Shown here piece after piece: positions 33,867 to 42,426 of a stretch of DNA of 64,000 nt (its first letter is position 1; every line of letters starts with the position of its first letter). Below the pieces are notes generated by a model. That model was not told where the DNA came from. It did no database searches and saw nothing but the letters and a program-made list of their open reading frames with translations. The DNA lies in NCBI GenBank assembly GCA_035651155.1, contig DASRGG010000017.1, forward strand, positions 78,580 through 142,579. The letters are read 5' to 3'. The translations under genes were made by a program, and so were the position numbers. Source of the stretch: CF-39 sp035651155 (GTDB lineage: Bacteria; Chloroflexota; Limnocylindria; P2-11E).

Positions 33867-35558
33867 TCAGGGCCGGTCCGGCTGCACGCGCTCGCCGCGA
33901 AGCGCGTCCTGCGCGATGTTCCGGAACGCCGACATGGCCGTCACCGTCCCGAAGAGACGGGACTGCGGCCGCTCGAGCACGATGACCGCGACGAACCGCG
34001 GATCGTTCGCCGGCGCGAAGCCCGCGAACGACGAGACGTACGCGTCGTCGAGGTAGCGGCCGTCGTCGCTGGGGATCTGGGCCGTGCCGGTCTTGCCCGC
34101 CACGCTGTAGCCCTTGATCTGCGCGCCGTTCGCGATGCCGTTGTCGACGGTCGAGGTCAGCATCATCCGAAGGGTCGCCGCCGTCTCCGGCGCGATCGGC
34201 CGCCGGACGGCGACGGGCGCGGTGCGGTGCTCCCCGTCCGCATCGCGCCGCGCCGCCACCACGTACGGCCGGTAGAGGGTGCCGCCGTTCGCGATCGCCG
34301 CGTACGCCGCCGCGAGCTGCAGCGGCGTCGCGGCGATGCCTTGACCGAACGAGATCGTCCCGAGGTCCACCGGGTACCACTCCGCGACGGGCCGCACGTC
34401 ACCGGACGCCTCCGCCGCGAGATCGATGCCCGTGGGGGCGCCGAAGCCGAACGCCTCGAGGTAGGCGTGCAACCGCTCGGCGCCGAGCTTCTGACCGACG
34501 AACACCGCGCCGGCGTTCGCCGAGTGCTCGAGGATCTGCGTCACCGTCGACGTGCCGTAGGCCTTGCCCAGCGCGTTATGGAGGACGCGACCGCCGATGA
34601 CCGCATAGCCCTTGTCCTCGTAGGTCGTGTTCGGCGCGACGACGTGCTGATCGATCGCGGCGGCGATCGTGATCGCCTTCATCGTCGAGCCCGGTTCGTA
34701 GGTCCACGAGATCGCGCGGTCCTGCAGCGCGCGCGGATCGGCCTTGGCCACGGCCGCGGGGTCGTACGCCGGCCACGACGCGAGCGCGCGGATCGCGCCG
34801 TCGCGTGGATCGAGGATGACGACCGAGCCGCTCGCGCACCGCTCCTTCTCGCACGCCGCGCGGAGCTCGCGCTCGGCCGCGTTCTGGACGACGAGGTCGA
34901 TCGTCAGCGTGAGATCCGTGCCGTCGACCGGCGGGCGCGCGGTGCGCAGGCCGACGGCGAGATCGCGGTCCTTGGGATCCCGCTCGACCAGGAGCCGCCC
35001 CGGCGTCCCGCGCAGCACCGCGTCGTACGCGCCTTCGACGCCGTACTGGCCGACGCCGTCGTCGTTCACGAAGCCGAGCACGTGCGCGCCGACGGTGTCG
35101 TTCGGATAGAGGCGCTTCGGCTCGGTCTCGAAGCCGAGGCCGGCGATCCCGAGCGCTTCGATCGCCTTTGCGGTCTCCTCGGGCAGCCGGCGGCGCAGAT
35201 ACAGCCACTCCGCGCCGGAATCGAGCGCCCCGAGCACGGCGTCGGAGGTCGTGCCGAGGAACGGCGCGAGCTTCGCCGCGGCCGCGGCCAGCGCGTTCCG
35301 ATCGCCGATGCGCTTGGGGATCGCGTACAGCGACCGCAGCGGCACGGTCGTCGCGAGCAGCGCGCCGCCGCGATCGCGGATCGCGCCGCGCTGCGCGGTG
35401 AGCACGAGGTCGCTTCGGACTTGGTCGGTCGCGCCTTCGAGGAGGGCGGCGCGCCCCACCGTCTGCCAGTAGCCGACGCGGAGCGACAGGACGAGCGTGG
35501 CGCACGCGAACACCGCGAAGATGACGCGCAGGCGCCGCGGGGAGACGTTCTCCGTCAC
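33867..35558 (-). CDS. ftsI: Septal penicillin-binding protein FtsI/PBP2-type transpeptidase
   Basis: A 563-residue class B PBP: one N-terminal transmembrane helix (VIFAVFACATLVLSL), a pedestal domain with LTAQRGAIRDRGGALLA, and a transpeptidase domain with STMK (S291, K294), SAN (346-348) and KTGT (489-492). It cross-links septal peptidoglycan with FtsW. No PASTA domains are present. It lies 60 bases after ftsL. Confidence 0.96.
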   Translation of the reverse strand: MTENVSPRRLRVIFAVFACATLVLSLRVGYWQTVGRAALLEGATDQVRSDLVLTAQRGAIRDRGGALLATTVPLRSLYAIPKRIGDRNALAAAAAKLAPFLGTTSDAVLGALDSGAEWLYLRRRLPEETAKAIEALGIAGLGFETEPKRLYPNDTVGAHVLGFVNDDGVGQYGVEGAYDAVLRGTPGRLLVERDPKDRDLAVGLRTARPPVDGTDLTLTIDLVVQNAAERELRAACEKERCASGSVVILDPRDGAIRALASWPAYDPAAVAKADPRALQDRAISWTYEPGSTMKAITIAAAIDQHVVAPNTTYEDKGYAVIGGRVLHNALGKAYGTSTVTQILEHSANAGAVFVGQKLGAERLHAYLEAFGFGAPTGIDLAAEASGDVRPVAEWYPVDLGTISFGQGIAATPLQLAAAYAAIANGGTLYRPYVVAARRDADGEHRTAPVAVRRPIAPETAATLRMMLTSTVDNGIANGAQIKGYSVAGKTGTAQIPSDDGRYLDDAYVSSFAGFAPANDPRFVAVIVLERPQSRLFGTVTAMSAFRNIAQDALRGERVQPDRP

Positions 35559-35617
35559 CTGTCCTTCTCTCCTCGAGCCGGAGGGTGCTCGCTCCCCAGC
35601 AGCACCCCGCCGGGCGA

Positions 35618-36004
35618 TCAGCGCTTCGCGGTGATTGGTTCGAGCTGGACGACCGGGATCTGGGCGGCGCGCACGAGACCGATCTTCGCGGCCTCGGTCT
35701 CGATGCGGGCCGGTGCGTCGAGACGCGCGGCCTCCACCTCGAGCAGCGCGTTCTGGCGGCGGAGCTCGTCACGGACCTGCTGGAGGTGTTGGGCCTGGTA
35801 GCCGAGGGTCGCCACGGCCGTGGTCTGCGCGAGGTAGAGCATCGCGAGCAGGAACGCGACCGCGATGGCCGCGGAGACCCCGACGAACGTGCGGACCTCG
35901 AACGCCGTGCGCGCGGCCGGCCGCGACACGCGCGGCGTGTGACGGGGACGCGGATGCACCACCCGGCGCGGCGCCGCCGCGCGGACGGCTTGCGACGCGA
36001 TCAC
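35618..36004 (-). CDS. ftsL: FtsL-like cell division protein
   Basis: A 128-residue bitopic protein: a basic cytoplasmic N-terminus of about 40 residues, one helix (FVGVSAAIAVAFLLAMLYLA), then a coiled-coil with heptad-like AQHLQQVRDELRRQNALLEV. Sequence is poorly conserved in FtsL, so the call rests on topology and position between rsmH and ftsI. GTG 36002-36004 overlaps the rsmH stop (GTGA). Confidence 0.85.
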   Translation of the reverse strand: MIASQAVRAAAPRRVVHPRPRHTPRVSRPAARTAFEVRTFVGVSAAIAVAFLLAMLYLAQTTAVATLGYQAQHLQQVRDELRRQNALLEVEAARLDAPARIETEAAKIGLVRAAQIPVVQLEPITAKR

Positions 36005-36941
36005 GATGCGATCTTTTCCGCGACTCGGAGGGATGCGCTGCGGGCGCGCGGGTTGCGGTCGACCTCCGCCGAGTCCGCACGAAGCGGACGCCGGGTAACG
36101 ACACGCAGGCCCGCGCGGTGCCCGCAGACGCAGGTGGGGAGGTGGGGAGGACAGATGCAGTCGCGCGATTCGCGCGCCATGAATCGCTTCACGGCACGGT
36201 CCTCGAGCGAGTGGAACGAGATGACCGCGAGGCGGCCACCGGGACGCAGGACCGCGAGAGCGGCGTGGAGACCGCGCTCGAGGTTCTCGAGCTCGCGATT
36301 GACGGCGATGCGCAGCGCCTGGAAGACGCGCGTCGCGGGATCGACGCCACGAGAGCGCTGCCGCTTCACGCCGAACACGAAGCGTCCGAGATCGTCGGCG
36401 GTGAGGAACGGCTCGCGCGTACGGCGGCGCGCGATGGCGGCCGCGATGCGGCCGGCCTCGGGCTCCTCGCCGAATTCGGCGAAGACGCGCCTCAGCTCGC
36501 TCTCGTCCCAGCTGTTCACGATGTCGCCCGCCGTGACGGGAAGGTCGGGATCGGCGCGCATGTCCAGCGGTCCGGTCGCGCGGAAGCTGAATCCGCGCTG
36601 CTCGTCGGCGAGCTGGATCGAAGAGAGACCGAGGTCGAGGAGGACGCCGTCGAGCGCGTCGAACCCCAGGTCGCGGGCCACGACGTCGCAAACCGCGAAA
36701 TTGGCCCGGACGAGGACGGCGCGATCGCCGAAACGCGCGAGGACGCGCTGTGCTTCCGCGAGCGCTTTGGGATCGACGTCGAGCCCGAGAAGCCGGCCGG
36801 ACGGCGCGCTCCGTTCGAGGATGGCCTCGGCATGGCCTCCCCCACCCACCGTGCCGTCGAGGAAGCGGCCACCTTCGCGGGGATCAAGTTGGGCGAGTAC
36901 TTCGGCCAGAAGAACCGGCTCATGAAGCCTCCCACGTTCAT
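36001..36941 (-). CDS. rsmH: 16S rRNA (cytosine1402-N4)-methyltransferase RsmH, start region frameshifted
   Basis: From HEPVLLAEVL onward (H codon at 36922-36924) the frame encodes 307 residues of a typical RsmH: FLDGTVGGGGHAEAIL (SAM motif), LLDLGLSSIQL, FSFRATGPLDMRAD, AVISFHSLEDRAVKRFM. No ATG, GTG or TTG lies in this frame between the mraZ stop and HEPVLL. The ATG at 36939-36941, 2 bases after the mraZ stop, is in another frame; one extra base after it would give MNVGG-x-HEPVLL, the usual start and a length of 313. So either one base is missing here (mutation or sequencing error) or an unusual start is used. Confidence 0.85.
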
Positions 36942-36943
36942 CG

Positions 36944-37378
36944 CTAGACCCCGAGGTCCTTGAGGTCGTCCGCGATCGCGGTCTGGACGGTCGCGAGGTT
37001 CGCGCGCCAGCGTCCCGGCTCCCAGACCTCGAGGTGGTCGGAGTTGCCGATGACGACGGCCTCGTTCCCCAGGTGCGCGAAGTCCCGGAGGTGCGCCGGG
37101 ATCGTGAGCCGCCCCTGCGCGTCGGGGTCACCCTCGTGAGCCCCGGCGAGGAGGAAGTGGCGGAAGCGCGTCGCGGCCGGGTCGGTACGCGGCCGCTTGG
37201 CGATGTCGGCGTTCAGCGCGGTCCATTCCGGTGCCGGCCACACGGCAAGGCACTCGCCCGTCCAACGCGTCACGACCGCCCCTTCCTTGAAGCGGCCGCG
37301 GAACTTGGCCGGGATGGCGAGGCGCCCCTTCTCGTCCAGCGAGTGGGCGAATTCGCCCGCGAAGTAGCCTTCCAACAC
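36944..37378 (-). CDS. mraZ: Transcriptional regulator MraZ
   Basis: A 144-residue protein with two SpoVT/AbrB-like repeats: EFAHSLDEKGRLAIPAKFR and GDPDAQGRLTIPAHLRDFA. MraZ binds repeats upstream of its own gene and controls the dcw operon. First gene of the cluster. A triple operator lies 21 bases upstream of its ATG. Confidence 0.95.
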   Translation of the reverse strand: MLEGYFAGEFAHSLDEKGRLAIPAKFRGRFKEGAVVTRWTGECLAVWPAPEWTALNADIAKRPRTDPAATRFRHFLLAGAHEGDPDAQGRLTIPAHLRDFAHLGNEAVVIGNSDHLEVWEPGRWRANLATVQTAIADDLKDLGV

Positions 37379-37398
37379 GCCTTCCCATCACGAGGAGC

Positions 37399-37428
37399 GG
37401 TTCCCCACCGTTCCCCACAATTCACCAC
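37399..37428 (-). promoter_or_regulatory. MraZ operator: three 10-bp repeats
   Basis: Read on the minus strand the site is GTGGTGAATT, GTGGGGAACG, GTGGGGAACC, three direct repeats at exactly 10-base spacing. MraZ proteins are known to bind GTGGGN-type repeats spaced by one helical turn. The first copy departs from GTGGGG. The site lies between the promoter and the mraZ start. Confidence 0.85.
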
Positions 37429-37436
37429 GTAGGGCG

Positions 37437-37465
37437 CATTGTCCACCACTGGGAGGCCTTGTCAA
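37437..37465 (-). promoter_or_regulatory. Sigma-70-type promoter for the dcw operon
   Basis: On the minus strand a perfect -35 TTGACA (37460-37465) is followed 17 bases later by ACAATG (37437-37442) as -10. The MraZ repeats begin 8 bases downstream, so bound MraZ would cover the start site. The -10 is weak against TATAAT. Confidence 0.6.
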
Positions 37466-37710
37466 GGGGGAGCTCGCCCTTCTGTGCGACGGCGACGGGA
37501 CCGAAACCCTCGTACGAGCGCGCAGGCCCGTCGCCCTACGTGAGGAGCCTGACGGGTAGCGGTCCCGCAGGCCGAGCGCGGCCAACGGCGCATCGCGCGA
37601 GCGCGGGATGGAAGAGCTCCCGTGCGCCGCAGCGAACGATGCGTCGAGTCACGTGATTGAAACGAGGTCGCGTGAGGCCGCCGCAGGCGGGCCGAGCCGA
37701 GCGCGAAGGA

Positions 37711-38784
37711 TCAGATCGGACGGACGCGCTCGACGACCTCTTCGAGGGTCTCGCGGGCGCGGTCCAGGACGGATGGCGGACGCACGCCGTCGTGCGGCCC
37801 GAACCACTCGAGCACCGAGGCGCCCCAGGTGAAGCCGCCGCCGAACGCGACGAGCAGGATCTTGTCGCCGCGCTTGAGCCGGCCCGTGGCCTCGGCCTCG
37901 CTGATCGCGATGGGGACCGACGCGGCCGAGGTGTTGCCGTAGCGCTGGATGTTCACGAAGACCTTTTCTATCGGGAAATGCAGGCGCTTCGCGACGCCCT
38001 CGATGATCCGCAGATTCGCCTGGTGCGGGATCATGAGGTCGATGTCCTCGAGCCTGAGGCCGGCCTCGCGCAGGGCCTCCTCGGCGGCGTCGGCCATCGA
38101 CTTCACGGCGAGCTTGAAGACCTCGCCGCCCTGCATGGTGATGAAGTGCTTTCCCTGCTCGATCGTCTCCTTCGACGCGGGCATGCGCGTCGCGCCCGCG
38201 GGCACCATGAGGAGCTCGCCCTTGGAGCCCTCGCTGTGGAGGACGACCGACTCGATGCCCACCGACGCGTTCGACGCTTCCACCACGACCGCGCCCGCGC
38301 CGTCGCCGAAGAGGACGCACGTGGTGCGGTCCTTCCAGTTGAGCAGGCGCGACAGCGTCTCCGCGCCGATGACCAGCGCGTTCTGCACGGTCCCGGACAC
38401 GATCATGCCGCGCGCGACGCCGAGCGCCGTCACGAAGCTCGTGCAGGCAGCCTCGATGTCGAACGCGCCGGCGCGCGTCGCGCCGAGCTCAGATTGGACG
38501 ATGCACGCGGTCGCCGGGAACAGGTAATCCGGCGAGCAGGTGCCGACGACGATGAGCTGCACGTCCTGGGGCCGCAGCTTCGCGCGCTCCAGAGCCGCGC
38601 GCCCGGCGCGCGCGGCCATCGACGAGGTGTTCTCTCCGTCGCTGGCGATGCGGCGCTCCTTGATCCCGGTGCGAGAGGTGATCCACTCGTCAGAGGTATC
38701 GACGATCCGCTCGAGATCCATGTTCGTCATCACGCGTGACGGCGCGTAGAAGCCCCAGCCCGTGATGACCGCGTTCTTCGCCAT
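37711..38784 (-). CDS. fabH: 3-oxoacyl-ACP synthase III (FabH/KAS III)
   Basis: A 357-residue thiolase-fold condensing enzyme that starts fatty acid synthesis from an acyl-CoA and malonyl-ACP. Catalytic triad: C114 in EAACTSF, H254 in MIPHQAN, N284 in YGNTSAAS. A C-terminal extension of about 35 residues after VLEWFGPHDG is longer than usual. Start ATG 38782-38784 overlaps the zinc-ribbon stop by one base (TGATG). The 280 bases upstream of the dcw promoter that follow it hold no gene. Confidence 0.93.
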   Translation of the reverse strand: MAKNAVITGWGFYAPSRVMTNMDLERIVDTSDEWITSRTGIKERRIASDGENTSSMAARAGRAALERAKLRPQDVQLIVVGTCSPDYLFPATACIVQSELGATRAGAFDIEAACTSFVTALGVARGMIVSGTVQNALVIGAETLSRLLNWKDRTTCVLFGDGAGAVVVEASNASVGIESVVLHSEGSKGELLMVPAGATRMPASKETIEQGKHFITMQGGEVFKLAVKSMADAAEEALREAGLRLEDIDLMIPHQANLRIIEGVAKRLHFPIEKVFVNIQRYGNTSAASVPIAISEAEATGRLKRGDKILLVAFGGGFTWGASVLEWFGPHDGVRPPSVLDRARETLEEVVERVRPI

Positions 38785-39137
38785 CAGACCGCGTCGGTCG
38801 AGGTGCGGACCTTCCCCCGCCGCGCAAAGAGACCGTGCGCGTCCCCGGTGTACGAGTCGAGCAGCTCGTGCGCGTCCAGGACCTCATCGAGCGAGACCGG
38901 CGGGCGGCGCTGGCGCCGGGGCGTCGTGGTCGGGAGCGCCTTCGGCTTCTCCTCGCCACCGTCGCCGACGAACACGAGCAGCGTGATCGCCGTCGCGCAT
39001 TTCGAGCACGTCACGCGTACGACCCAGCCGCCCTCTCGCTTGCCGAGAACGCTGATCTCGGAGCGGCTGTGGTTCGTGCCGCAGACGCTGCAGTCGTAGT
39101 TCTTCGCCTGCTCGCGCACGAAGCGAAGGATGTTCAT
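38784..39137 (-). CDS. Zinc-ribbon protein of unknown function
   Basis: A 117-residue protein with two CxxC pairs, CSVCG (about 16-20) and CSKCA (about 44-48), that would hold one zinc ion, in a small beta-rich domain (SEISVLGKREGGWVVRVTC). The C-terminal part is basic and ends with LDEVLDAHELLDSYTGD. I do not recognise a named family. It sits between the prolyl oligopeptidase (ATGA overlap) and fabH (1-base overlap). It could bind RNA or DNA. Confidence 0.65.
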   Translation of the reverse strand: MNILRFVREQAKNYDCSVCGTNHSRSEISVLGKREGGWVVRVTCSKCATAITLLVFVGDGGEEKPKALPTTTPRRQRRPPVSLDEVLDAHELLDSYTGDAHGLFARRGKVRTSTDAV

Positions 39138-41206
39138 CCGCTATCGAGCATACCGGAGCGGGCCCTGAGTCCGAGACGCCACGCGAAGAACGAATACTGG
39201 TCGGCGAGGTCGTCGACCTGCTTGTCGAGCGGCTTTCCCACGCCGTGTCCGGCATCGCGTTCCACGCGCAACAGGACGACCGCATCGGGATCCTCGGCGG
39301 TCGTCGCCTGCATCAGCGCGGACATCTTGCGGGCGTGCATCGGGTCGACGCGGCTATCGCCTTCGGCCGTGGTGAAGAGCACGGCCGGATAGCGCACGCC
39401 CGGGCGCACCTGGTGGTACGGCGAGTACGCGCGCAGCCAGCGGTAGTGCTCGGGATCCTCGGCCGACCCGTATTCCGCGATCCAGAAACGCGCGATCAGG
39501 AAATTCTGGTACCGCAGCATGTCCAGCAGCGGGACCGCGCAGTACACCGCCGCGAAGAGCTCCGGACGCTGGGTCAGAGCCGCGCCGGTGAGCAGCCCGC
39601 CGTTCGATCCGCCGGAGATGCCCAGCCGCGCGGCCATCGTCCACCCCTGCGCGACGAGGGCCTCCGCCGCGGCGTGGAAGTCGTCGAAGACATTCTGCTT
39701 TCGTTCGAGCATGCCGTCGCGGTGCCATCGCTCGCCGTATTCTCCGCCGCCGCGCAGGTTCGGGAGAGCGAACAGCCCGCCGGCCTCCACCCACGCGGCC
39801 ACGCCCGGGAAGTACGCGGGCGTGCGCGAGATGTTGAAGCCGCCGTAGCCCGACAGGATCGTGGGCACGTCGCCGGTGGCCGCGACGTCGCGACGGTGCA
39901 CCAGGAACATCGTGACCGCGGTCCCGTCCTTCGAGCGGTACGTGGTCTGGTCGACGGCGAGCGACGCGGGATCGAGACCCCGCGGCGGCGCGAGACGCAC
40001 GATCTCGCGGAGCGCGCCATCTCCCGCGACGGCGTAGGCCGCGGGCGGCGAGGTGAACGACTCGTAGGTCAGCGAGACGGTGTCGCCGGACGGATCCGCC
40101 CGCAGCCCCGACACGGTGCCGAGCCCTGGAAGCGCGATCCCGCGCGCGAGCGCGCCGTCTTTGCTCCACAGCGCGACGCGCGACGTCGCGCGCTCGAGCC
40201 GGGCGACCGCGACGTGCGATCGCGACACGTCGAAGAGCTCGATCGCGTGCTCGCTCTCCGGCACCACCGTGCGCCACGAGGCACGTCCCGGAGCGGCGTG
40301 GTCGGCACGGACGATCGTGTAGTTCGGGGCGTCGAGATTCGTGCGCAGCCAGATGCCGTCGTCGGTGACGATGCCGCCGGTGAGGCCCTCCTCCCCCTCG
40401 ACGACGACGCGGAACCCGCGGTCGGGATGGGTCCGGTCGAGGAGGTAGACGTCGCTCTGCACCCACCCGCGATAGGCCTCGGCGAGCACCCAGCGCCCAT
40501 CGGGTGAGGTCTGGACCGCGAGGATGTCCTCCTTCGCGCGACCCTCGCCGAAGACGAGCTCGTCGCGCGAGGGGTCGTCGCCCAGACGGTGGAATCGGAT
40601 GCGCCGGTGGTAGTGCTCGTCCCCCGGCGGCACCGTCCCCGGCGCCGGATGCACCGTGTAGTAGAACCCGCCCGGCACCCACGCGACCGAGGACCGCTGC
40701 GTGTACGGGATGCGCTCCTCGAGCGCGCGACCGGTCTCGACCTCGACGCAACGCAGCGTCGAGAGCTCGTCGCCTCCACGCGACAGGCCGTACGCGACGA
40801 AGCGACCGTCCGGCGACGGGTAGTACCAGTCGAGCGTGACGAGTCCCTGCTCGTCGAGCGCGTTCGGGTCGATCAGCGCGCGGTCGGCGCCCGCGATGCC
40901 GCGACGGACGTAGAGGACGGCCTGCTTCTGGCCACCCTCGCGGCGCGTGTGGAAGATCCACGGGCCCGCCGGACGCGGCGTCGTCAGCGATCCGACCGCG
41001 AGGAGCTCGCGCAGCCGCGACGCGAAGGCGGCGCGCGATGGGATCGCCGCGAGGACGCTGTGGGTGCGCGCGTTCTGCGCGTCGGTCCACTCTCGGATGC
41101 GCTCGGAAGATCCCTCGAGCCAGCGGTACGGATCGACGATCCGCTCGCCGTGCCACGTGTCGACGACGTCCTCACGCGGCGTGACGGGCGGCGGTGGAAC
41201 GCGCAC
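39134..41206 (-). CDS. Prolyl oligopeptidase (S9A)
   Basis: A 690-residue cytosolic serine peptidase with a seven-bladed propeller and an alpha/beta hydrolase domain. It opens with the S9A signature VVDTWHGERIVDPYRWLE. The nucleophile is in GISGGSNGGLLTGA (about residue 531), the Asp in EGDSRVDPMHARKM (about 617), and the His in RDAGHGVGKP (about 652). No signal peptide. Length fits the family (about 690-710). Confidence 0.95.
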   Translation of the reverse strand: MRVPPPPVTPREDVVDTWHGERIVDPYRWLEGSSERIREWTDAQNARTHSVLAAIPSRAAFASRLRELLAVGSLTTPRPAGPWIFHTRREGGQKQAVLYVRRGIAGADRALIDPNALDEQGLVTLDWYYPSPDGRFVAYGLSRGGDELSTLRCVEVETGRALEERIPYTQRSSVAWVPGGFYYTVHPAPGTVPPGDEHYHRRIRFHRLGDDPSRDELVFGEGRAKEDILAVQTSPDGRWVLAEAYRGWVQSDVYLLDRTHPDRGFRVVVEGEEGLTGGIVTDDGIWLRTNLDAPNYTIVRADHAAPGRASWRTVVPESEHAIELFDVSRSHVAVARLERATSRVALWSKDGALARGIALPGLGTVSGLRADPSGDTVSLTYESFTSPPAAYAVAGDGALREIVRLAPPRGLDPASLAVDQTTYRSKDGTAVTMFLVHRRDVAATGDVPTILSGYGGFNISRTPAYFPGVAAWVEAGGLFALPNLRGGGEYGERWHRDGMLERKQNVFDDFHAAAEALVAQGWTMAARLGISGGSNGGLLTGAALTQRPELFAAVYCAVPLLDMLRYQNFLIARFWIAEYGSAEDPEHYRWLRAYSPYHQVRPGVRYPAVLFTTAEGDSRVDPMHARKMSALMQATTAEDPDAVVLLRVERDAGHGVGKPLDKQVDDLADQYSFFAWRLGLRARSGMLDSG

Positions 41207-41300
41207 GGATCGACTTTACCGCGACCATGCCGTGCCACCCGGCGGTGTGACGAGTCGTTGCGATCAGCTGAAGGCGCGCTGGAGGACGCGCCGCAGGTCG

Positions 41301-41520
41301 TCAGTCGTCACCCGAGAGCCCATCGCCGAGATACGAGTCGCCGACACGGATCTCGATGTGGAGGTGCGGCCCGGCCGACCGAGAAGAGCTCGACGCTCTG
41401 TAGATGCGCGTAGCGGGTCACGACGCCATCGCCGTGGTAGTCGCGCGCGGAGCCGGGCGGGCGCTCGGGCTCGGTCGGGAGCGTGTAGCCGACCGGGAGC
41501 GGGAGCCGTTCAGGGCGGCG
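41301..41520 (-). pseudogene. Remnant of an M23 (LytM) peptidase
   Basis: Minus-strand translation in two frames gives fragments of an M23 catalytic domain: DYHGDGVVTRYAHLQSVEL (with the YAHL motif) and, in another frame, GPHLHIEIRVGDSYLGDGL ending at TGA 41301-41303 (HLHxE metal ligand motif). About 20 residues normally lying between these blocks are missing at about 41375, and nothing convincing remains of the N-terminal HxxxD part. This is a deleted, non-functional copy. Confidence 0.7.
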
Positions 41521-41601
41521 GCGGGCGCGACCGGACCGCGGCCGTGCTCCGGACTCCCCGCTCAGGTCGCCGCTCGTGTGACGACCTCGCGCGGAGCTAC
41601 G

Positions 41602-42426
41602 TCACCCGCTCCTCTTCAGCCGGCCGGTCTGCTTCGCGTAGCGCTCGACGGCGACGAAGAGCCGCAAGCCGAGCGGGATCGACAGGATGCCGACGAGAAG
41701 CGCAGGCCACACCTCGGGCCAGAGCGCGGCGAGATCGGCGCCGTCCATGAGCGCGGAGCGCATGCCGCGGATGACGTACGTCGCGGGCGAGATCGTGGAC
41801 AGCGCCTGCAGCCAGCCCGGCAGGACGTCGATCGGGTAGTACACGCCCGACACGAGGAGCACGACCGCCTGAACGATGTACGACATCTGGAGGCCCTTCT
41901 CCGGCCACATGAGAGGGAAGATGGCCGAGGCGACGCCGAGCCCGACGAACGCGAGCACGCCGACGCCGAGCAGCACGATCGCGGAGAGGACGCTCGCGTG
42001 CGAGAGATCGACCGGGACGAAGAGCGCGACGGCCGCGAGGGTCACGACGCTGAACACCGCGGCGCGGACGAGCGTCGCGACGCACATCCCGAGGAGGTGC
42101 GTGAGGCGCGGGACCGGGGACATGAACGTGTACTCGATGGTCCCCTCCCACCGCTCCCACGCGATGACCTCGCTGATGTTGTCGAAGATGATCCCGAGGA
42201 ACCGCCACGCGATCGTCCCGACGAGGAGGTAGAGCACGAAGCGCGAGATCGCCGCCTGATCGACCTGGCCGCCGCTGATCGCGGGCGCGGCGAGGCCGAT
42301 GTACGTGACGGAGAGGGACGTGACGATCCCGTAGACCACCCACACGACCTCCCAGGCCCAGTACCGCTTCGACAGCGCGATCTCGCGCTCGACGAATGCG
42401 TATGCCAGGCCTGCCTGGGCGATCAC
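41602..42426 (-). CDS. ABC-2 type exporter permease
   Basis: A 274-residue membrane protein with six hydrophobic helices. It shows the ABC-2 pattern: WERWEGTIEYTFMSPVPRL after the first helices and a late LSTISPATYVIRGMRSALMD (the ABC-2 signature region). Starts at GTG 42424-42426, overlapping the ATPase stop (GTGA). Together they should form a homodimeric exporter, substrate unknown; drug and lipid exporters have this design. Confidence 0.88.
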   Translation of the reverse strand: MIAQAGLAYAFVEREIALSKRYWAWEVVWVVYGIVTSLSVTYIGLAAPAISGGQVDQAAISRFVLYLLVGTIAWRFLGIIFDNISEVIAWERWEGTIEYTFMSPVPRLTHLLGMCVATLVRAAVFSVVTLAAVALFVPVDLSHASVLSAIVLLGVGVLAFVGLGVASAIFPLMWPEKGLQMSYIVQAVVLLVSGVYYPIDVLPGWLQALSTISPATYVIRGMRSALMDGADLAALWPEVWPALLVGILSIPLGLRLFVAVERYAKQTGRLKRSG

